From positions 1,940,001 to 2,004,000 of the forward strand of contig BSBM01000764.1 in assembly GCA_027924585.1 (NCBI GenBank): a DNA stretch of 64,000 bases, given 5' to 3'. A model generated the notes under the pieces. That model saw only the letters and a list, made by a program, of their open reading frames with translations. It was not told the origin of the DNA and made no database searches. Position numbers and translations under genes: made by a program. This document shows, in pieces, positions 57,750 to 64,000 of this stretch (positions are counted from its first letter, which is position 1; each line of letters starts with the position of its first letter). This DNA is from Larix kaempferi (taxonomy: Eukaryota > Streptophyta > Pinopsida > Pinales > Pinaceae).

Positions 57750-59600
57750 TGGGTCCTTCTTATGTTGTGACTCTTTCTCCTTGGGTGGAAAATTCCTTAG
57801 ACCATACAATCACTATTTACTTCCATTCCATGTAAAACTCATGTATTGTTTGTGTAGATTGGTAGAGTACGTCCCTAGTGATGCTAACTAGTCGGCGCCT
57901 AATACCATGTCTACTTCCTTGAGTGGTAAAGCAATACAATTGAGTTGTAGGTGTAAGTTTTGTATGTGTAATGACACCTTATGACATTTTCCTACTTCTT
58001 CTATGTTTTGATTAGCGATGGTTGATGCTTTAATCCCTTTTGTGGGAAACACAAAAAGATTAAGTTGCTTTTCCTTATTGATGTCGATCAAATTATGGGT
58101 ACTTCCAGAATCAACCAAAATTGTGATATCCCTATCTTTAATTTTCCCATCAAGTTGTAGTCTTTTTGGTCCTAGATTCCTTGGTCTTGTTATGAGTTGT
58201 TCTGTTTTAAGGATGACATGATTTCTCAACTGAGGTGGAATATATTTTCCTATGAGTGCTTGGCTTTCCTTCTTTTTGGTGTAATCTTTCTCAGGTGTCT
58301 CTACCCTTTCTTCCTTACAAACTTGTTGAGTACACATAATCATCACAACCGATGCTTCAGATGAGCTTGTGCCTGTATCTGAATCAAGTCTATATGTCTC
58401 TCTCGATACCTGTACTTGCTTCCCATTAATGATTTTGCAATGTACTATGTGATTGGTTTTGCATTTATGTCCTAGAAACCAATCTTCTCCACAACAATGA
58501 CAAGTATTCTTCTTGTTTTTCCTGCCATTGTCAGTGCGACTGCTCTATGTTTTTGAGCTCTTTTCAACTTCATAGCCATATGAATGATATTTGTTACATT
58601 GATGACCGGGTGACCATGTACCTTCGCAATACCTTCACTGGGTCTCTTGCTGTTGCAAATATCCCTTGTTAAGTTTCCCTTGTCTTGATTGTTTGAATTT
58701 TTCCTCAATAAGTTTTACTTTGCGCCTTGCCTTATCCAAATTGGCCATGTTATGTAATTCTAATTCATCTCCTATGTATGGTTTAAGACCAGAGATATAT
58801 TGCTGGAGACGTTGACCCTCTGTTAATTCTGGTACGCGCGTCGCTAATGCTTCCCATGCGTAGGTGTATTCTTCCACGTTGCTTCCTTATTGTAGCCTAG
58901 TTAGTTTCATGAAAAATTCTTTGTCTGTCACATCTTCTAATATTTTAAGGAAATCATTTTTGAATGTGTCCCAACTGTAGGCACATACCGTTGTCGTTTT
59001 CTTGCACCACATGTACCAATTGTATGCCCGTCCTTCGAGCTGCATGGAGGCGTATTTAATTTTCTCATCATCTGATAAGATTTTGTGAATGTAGAAGAAT
59101 TCTTTCGCCTTGTTGATCCATGCCACGCTTTGTTTTGATTCTCCATCGAACTTGGGTAACTCCAATTTAGGTTCCAATGAGTATCCTCCCATCGATTGCA
59201 TTGTGACCCAATATGGTTTATGATAATTGTAGTCTTTATGGTCTTCTGGGGTCTCCACTTTGTGGGATTTTGACGGATGACCATTGGTATCGGTTGTATC
59301 ACAACATGAGTGGTCTCCCTTTAGCGACTCACCATTTCTAGCATCATCTCTATCCTTAAAGAATTGCTTGATATTTTCTAGTCCCACATTGAAGTATGCT
59401 TTCATTTCCTCTCGTACCTTTCTCATTTCCGAGGAGACTACTACGACAACTTTGTGTTGCACCTTGCGTGAAAACTCTTCTTTTTCTTCTTGAAACTATT
59501 TTTCGAGTTTGTCCATTCTAGTGTTTAGACCTTCGAGGATTTTTAAATCTCTAATTTGGTGTTTTTCTAATTTTTCCATTCGGTCCTTCATTTCTGTCAT
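57750..59600 (-). pseudogene. E5 gag and protease
   Basis: ATG at 59600 (MTEMKDRMEKLEKHQ, a coiled-coil start). Capsid domain at 59200-58680: PKLELPKFDGESKQSVAWIN, YASMQLEGRAYNWYMW, FKNDFLKILED, then GQRLQQYISGLKPYIGDELE. Zinc knuckle CCGEDWFLGHKCK at about 58495-58455. Protease with ITILVDSGSTHNLID (DSG intact) at about 58125-58080 and VDMVLGAD at about 57890. Stops at 59496-59498, 58887-58889 and about 58635, with disturbed sequence between 58635 and 58520. Motifs fit chromovirus-type gypsy elements. Pol is absent. Confidence 0.85.
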
Positions 59601-60520
59601 GGTTCTCGATCTGGTGTGGGGGGCTGAATATGGGAAAGTTATTTTGGTTTATGGGGTAAGGGAAAAGATAATTAATGTCTTAGGGAGAATTAATTAATAA
59701 TAATAATTATTATTACTATAATTATTGATTGAAATTAAATAAAAATAATAAAAATAATAGATATTATATTCAAATACTTTTATTATAATTTGAATCAAGA
59801 TTTTTTTTTAATAAAAATAAATATTAATTTTTATTAAAAGTTAGGGTTATTTCAAGGATGCAGCGAATAGGAGGAGTGGGTGGTCACAGGAAGAGGCGGA
59901 TGGTGATGGAAGATGATGGAAAGCAAGCAAGTGGTAGGGAGCTGTGGAGAGGTAATGATGGGGGTAGCGGTGGACGATGGTGGTAGGGAGGGAAACCAGC
60001 AACAAAGTGAGGGATGGTGGGCAAGGAGATGGCAGGGAGGACGAGATGGGGCAGTGGCAGAAGGTGGTATGGAGGGGTGGCGCAAGCAGAGCTCGGGGAA
60101 AGTAGGGCGGACGATGAATGAGGTGGATGGTGGCGCAAAATGGTGGAGTTAGGGCATATGGAAGGGGAGTAGGAGGGGTTGAAGGGAAGTGGAGGAGAAG
60201 CGCACGGGGAGGAGCATGGGGATGGAGGGGAGGCCAATGGACGGTTGTGGACGACACGTGGGGATGGAGTAGTGGTGGGAGGAGAGGAATGTGGGTGAAG
60301 GGGTGAGAAGGAGTAGAAGGAGGGTGCATTGGAGTGGGGAGGACGGGGGATGTGATGGGCAGAGGAGAGAGGCGAGTGGTGAAGGGAGATGGTGTGGACC
60401 GGTGTGGCAGCGTGGGTGGGAAGAGTGCATGTGAGCGGGAGCAGCAGGTGGGGATGCAGATGCGTGTGGGAGAAGGAGCGTGTAGCAGAAGGTGGAGTGC
60501 AGAAAACTGAGCCGAACGTG
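59601..60520 (-). other. E5 leader with strongly strand-skewed G-rich block
   Basis: 59850-60500 is very G-rich and C-poor on the plus strand (C-rich on the transcribed minus strand). The 228-codon minus-strand ORF at 59847-60533 is Pro/Ser/His/Leu-rich and overlaps alternative open frames, so it is best explained by base skew, not by coding selection. 59690-59850 is an AT-rich spacer. Confidence 0.55.
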
Positions 60521-60532
60521 GCTCTAATACCA
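60521..60532 (-). other. E5 primer binding site
   Basis: Minus strand reads TGGTATTAGAGC, one mismatch from TGGTATCAGAGC (initiator Met tRNA), two bases from the LTR edge. Confidence 0.88.
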
Positions 60533-60534
60533 AA

Positions 60535-60747
60535 TGCAGTAACTGTATCCAGTTGTTGGGTTAAGAAGCGGATCCGACATCCATGCTGAGAATAAATATA
60601 TATGAATAGTATAATAATTGATTGACAGATGATAATAATTACAAATGAAGCTCGCCTTTATAGGCTTGAGCGTGTAAAATGAAGGATTACACCCTTTCAT
60701 ATAATAGTTAACTAATTTAATTAATAATTTATTTTATATTTGTTACA
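60535..60747 (-). repeat. E5 5' LTR
   Basis: 213 bp, same length as the 3' copy. TATA box TATAAAGG on the minus strand at 60655-60662. Most differences from the other copy cluster in the first 45 bases of the plus-strand reading. Confidence 0.92.
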
Positions 60748-60752
60748 ATGGC
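60748..60752. repeat. Target site duplication of E5, right copy
   Basis: ATGGC, identical to 57402-57406. Confidence 0.92.
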
Positions 60753-63300
60753 AAAGAGAATGACTTATCATATCAAAACAGTGAAAATAACGCCAATCAG
60801 AGCATGTTTACTGATAAAAAATGGTGACAAAATGGATGCCAACAACTGCTGAGTGCAAAGTTCAATACTGTTGAATGTAGAGGTTCTATTGAGTGTTGAA
60901 AACATTGCTGCTAACTTGCACAAAGTTTAAAGTACTTGCCTTCACACAGCATCTTCGTCCTGGTGGTTCAATGAATAGGCTCGAGGGTCCTAAGGTAACT
61001 AACATTGGCTATCTTTAGGAAAGGTTGGGTGGAACAGGCTCCTTTGGGTGTTTGTCACCCTCTTCAGTTAACATGTTTTAATTGTGTTATCTTATTTATT
61101 TAATGTTGATTTATTTCTGAATGACAGAGTGTAAATGTTGTTTAAGTTTTCCATTATTTCTTAAGTATCTAATAGCTGATTTGAACTATTATCTAGCTCT
61201 TAAAATATCTTATTTATCTGTTAGGGTAGAAAGATTTAATGAAATATTTCTCTGTATTTTTACATGCACAGTTAAGTGTCGTACTCTAGTACAGAGAAGT
61301 TAAATTATAAATAGATCAGAATGATTTGACTATATTAGATAGAAGCTATTTTTATAAAGATATGTATCAATGAATCTATTCTATTTCTAAATGCAGTAAA
61401 ATACTACTTAATTATAAGACTGAACTTTTCTTGGAAAACCTACAAGTTGCTTTCACAATCAAACATAGGAGATAATATTAATATCAATTACAGAGTTATG
61501 GCTAGCAGTTTTGCTATCTCATATTGTTACATTTTCTTTGTTTTTATTCAATAAACCAAATACACATTCATAGAACATAATTAGTAAACATTGCATAAAC
61601 CAGATAATTACCATATAAACAAATAGGTCAGTATTTATAAATCCATTCATCATCTCTATACTATAAACCATCGATAGAATAGTTCTGGGTACTAATTTCA
61701 GAACCTTAAACAATATTAATAAACATAACTTCTATCATTTTATTTAAATAAAATATCATTTAAAAATTATCCTTAACTAAAACCTGCAGGTATGATATCC
61801 TGTAATGCCAAGTACAAATAATCCACAAGTTAAAACTTCAATACTGTTCGATACTTAATTATTACATCATACCAACTATGCTTAGGGTTAAACCCTGTAA
61901 GCATCAACATTGATCATACTATCCCTTTTGAACAATATTCATTGCAGAAGCACTTAAACATACAGTTAGGGTTGAGACCGAAAGGACTCCCCTATATCAA
62001 AAATCTATTAATTAGATTAAATATGAAGCCTGGCTATTTAATTTATCTCAAAGGCATCCAACAGTTTACTAAGTCCCTCTCGACTTATCAATCTTGTTAA
62101 TCAAACAAATATTACAAATAGGATCTAGGGTTTAACAAATTTTCTTAATACATTGTAATCCTAAATGATTCCAAAAGAAAGAACAAGTCAAGCGATCGAC
62201 ACTAACGAGGTTCACCTTGAAGTCCTCATTGATAACTTAAAAGGAGAACAAGTCAAGGGATCGACACTAGCGCAGGAACAAATTCCTATTTTTCAATTAT
62301 TCTTACGCTTACAGTCAAAATCTTGTAGAGATTCCAAGCTCGTATAAACTCTTTAATCAAAAAATTTCTATTATCAATTGAAAGACGAAACTACACTCTA
62401 ATTTTGAAGAGCACAAGGTTTTGAAAACTGGCATTGTGCCCAACAAACCATAACTCATGCATACTTTTGGAAATAGGGTTTAAATCCTAAATACTTCGGG
62501 GTAATTTTATCATACAAGCTTTATAACAAAAACAAAAACTTGAATTTCATTCCAAACAGAGTTGTAGCTCATGGGGATTAAATACCCTATGATTTTCATT
62601 ACAGATTTGCCAATATTTCACAGTCGCCATTAAAACTGAATACAAGTGGATTTTGCACCTTGACGATATCTTACAGACCGACACCCATGCCCTAATTTCA
62701 CCATTTGTTTCAAGAGCTATGAATAGGGTGTCCATGGGAATCAACGAGGCTTACCAGGGCTGTAGTGCTCCTTAGAAGCTACCCTCGCAGAATTCATGAC
62801 TCCAACATTCACGAGAGGCACACCTAACACAGTAAATCAATAAAGCAATTGGTTAAAAGATTTAAATACTAGTACAAAAATAAAACAATGTTTGAATCTT
62901 TGAATACTGTCAAACTCGAACTTGAAGGTGATTTTACCTTCGGTTCATGGTATCAATCCTGGAACAACACCACGACTTTCACCTTCGAACCCTGGCAAGG
63001 TTAAAACTTTCGAAACCTCGATAAATTCGTTAGCCTGTCAGCTCTTATAGCAAAACATTGCAAATGAATGAAACTAACGCAATAGTGGTCTTTCAATGCA
63101 TAGCTAGGGTTTACACCATTTCCCAAGCCATCACGTGAGCAAACTCCGCAGGGGTTTCCACGATGCATCCCTTCCAGAACTCATTTAATTGGAATTTAAG
63201 TCCTAGACTGTCGAGTTTTAGGACCACCTGCGAGCACTGCTTTCCATTAAAAACCAATTATGTTTATGCTTACCTATAGTTTTAAAACGTGTTCATGCCA
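60753..63300. other. AT-rich region without genes
   Basis: Short ORFs only (61121-61303, 61519-61713, 62165-62347, 62547-62744), none with recognisable motifs. A partial direct repeat is present: GAACAAGTCAAGCGATCGAC at 62181 recurs with one change at 62246, 65 bp later. I see no RNA genes. Confidence 0.5.
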
Positions 63301-64000
63301 ACTTTGATACCATGTGATTTCATTATTCTAAGGTGTAATACTATAGCTTGGTTTAAAGCTTAAATACCATCGCCTAATAATCAAAGTGTTAGGTCCGAAA
63401 CTATACTATGGTTAGAGGTCGATCACTCTATCACCATATAAATAATACAAGGTAAGTTTATATATATATATAATCAAAAGCTTGGGCTATGGTTTTGTTT
63501 AAAATCGATATGGTAGGGTTATTTAAACCACCACTATATAAATTATAAAAGCTATCGATATCATAGGAGTAATGTAATATTAATTATAGGATATAATATG
63601 AATTAAGGTGTCACCATTTATATCCTATGATATGATATAAAATACATTTTGAATGTGCACCAACTCTAACTTAAAAGAGAACATCTTAATGTCATGTGAA
63701 TCGAAACTTTTGTTTTAAAAAGAGTCATATTTATACTATGACTTATCATAGCACGTCTAGGACATGCTTCTAAGCTTTAAAGACAATAACTTCTTATGCA
63801 TGCCAATGGCGTAGAATTCGACATAATAAATTTAAGACAAATTAACGTATGCCATTTAAATTCTTCGGTTGCCAACTCTTGAATTAATAAAATAGTGTAA
63901 TTCTTACCTGCAGCACTATAAGAGAATAGTACATGCGTTAGCTAGATAATAGCTAAGTAAGCCATGAGGCATCTTTAGGACCCCTTCAATCAAGAAAGAA
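63301..64000 (-). repeat. Possible LTR edge with initiator-Met-like primer site
   Basis: 63301-63312 reads TGGTATCAAAGT on the minus strand, two mismatches from the initiator-Met primer site, and TGTGATTTC starts immediately to its right, as an LTR edge would. Sequence to 64000 is AT-rich, with a (TA)n run at about 63458-63471. No gag ORF lies to the left, so if real this is a noncoding element. Weak evidence. Confidence 0.3.

Larger units (their letters stand above)
57407..60747 (-). mobile_element. E5: 3.3-kb non-autonomous chromovirus-like element
   Basis: Complete by its ends: 213-bp LTRs, ATGGC target duplications, initiator-Met-type primer site at 60521-60532 and polypurine tract at 57620-57635. 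It encodes gag and protease only. The frame runs from protease into about 50 residues of the region that normally leads to RT and then directly into the sequence before the polypurine tract, so RT, RNase H and integrase were removed by one internal deletion near 57.7-57.85 kb. Confidence 0.92.

Noticed and set aside
59847-60533. 228-codon minus-strand ORF rich in Pro, Ser and His
   Set aside because: It lies in a strand-skewed block where other frames (60149-60430, 59884-60237) are also open, and it has low complexity; it is the E5 leader, not a convincing gene.
62165-62347. 60-codon plus-strand ORF
   Set aside because: Its first half is the 65-bp direct repeat and there is no homologue I recognise.

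Overview
This window is plant nuclear repeat DNA. It is almost wholly built of nested LTR retrotransposons at different stages of decay, and I found no convincing intact host gene, rRNA, tRNA or CRISPR array. The elements are Ty1/copia (initiator-Met primer site, DSGAS protease, CCHC knuckle) and Ty3/gypsy types, including Tat-like elements with an extra archaeal-type RNase H (aRH). The density of old nested elements, the very long LTRs and the degenerate polyproteins suggest a large-genome seed plant, perhaps a gymnosperm. The species assignment is inference.

Layout. 1-2361 (-): 5' part of a young copia element (gag-pol running off the window, PBS, 573-bp LTR), inserted in the decayed gag of a gypsy element (about 2362-5970, -). 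5970-10456: mostly unresolved, with an 86-bp tandem duplication, one unassigned ORF (8585-9067, -) and short repeats. 11563-30783 (-): element E1, a gypsy element ordered gag-PR-aRH-RT-RH-IN, with its 5' LTR starting at 30784. E1 is split in its RNase H region by element E2 (13148-26255, +). E2 is bounded by a GGTAG target duplication and 724/723-bp LTRs. It carries gag, protease, extra zinc knuckles and aRH, lacks the RT core and integrase, and holds on the opposite strand an apparently spliced plant-mobile-domain-like gene plus three tandem-repeat arrays.

31738-33348 (-): coiled-coil pseudogene. About 33490-38700 (-): element E3, a truncated relative of E2. 38705-39384 (+): second coiled-coil ORF, followed by LTR-like sequence. 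41116-43106 (-): probable long LTR with a primer site. 43528-56965 (+): element E4, complete, AGTGC target duplication, 3.8-3.9-kb LTRs, one polyprotein frame with many stops. 57407-60747 (-): element E5, a 3.3-kb non-autonomous chromovirus-like deletion derivative with ATGGC target duplication. 60753-64000: AT-rich sequence without genes, with a possible LTR edge near 63313.

How the parts work together. The autonomous replication functions (protease, RT, RNase H, integrase) are recognisable but broken in E1 and E4. E2, E3 and E5 lack integrase and could move only with functions supplied in trans. The most distinctive module is the antisense gene inside E2. Its predicted spliced reading frame is open while the sense polyprotein is broken by stops, and it is flanked by 33-bp, about 55-bp and 150-bp tandem arrays. 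The 33-bp family also occurs, inverted, in E2's own 5' leader.
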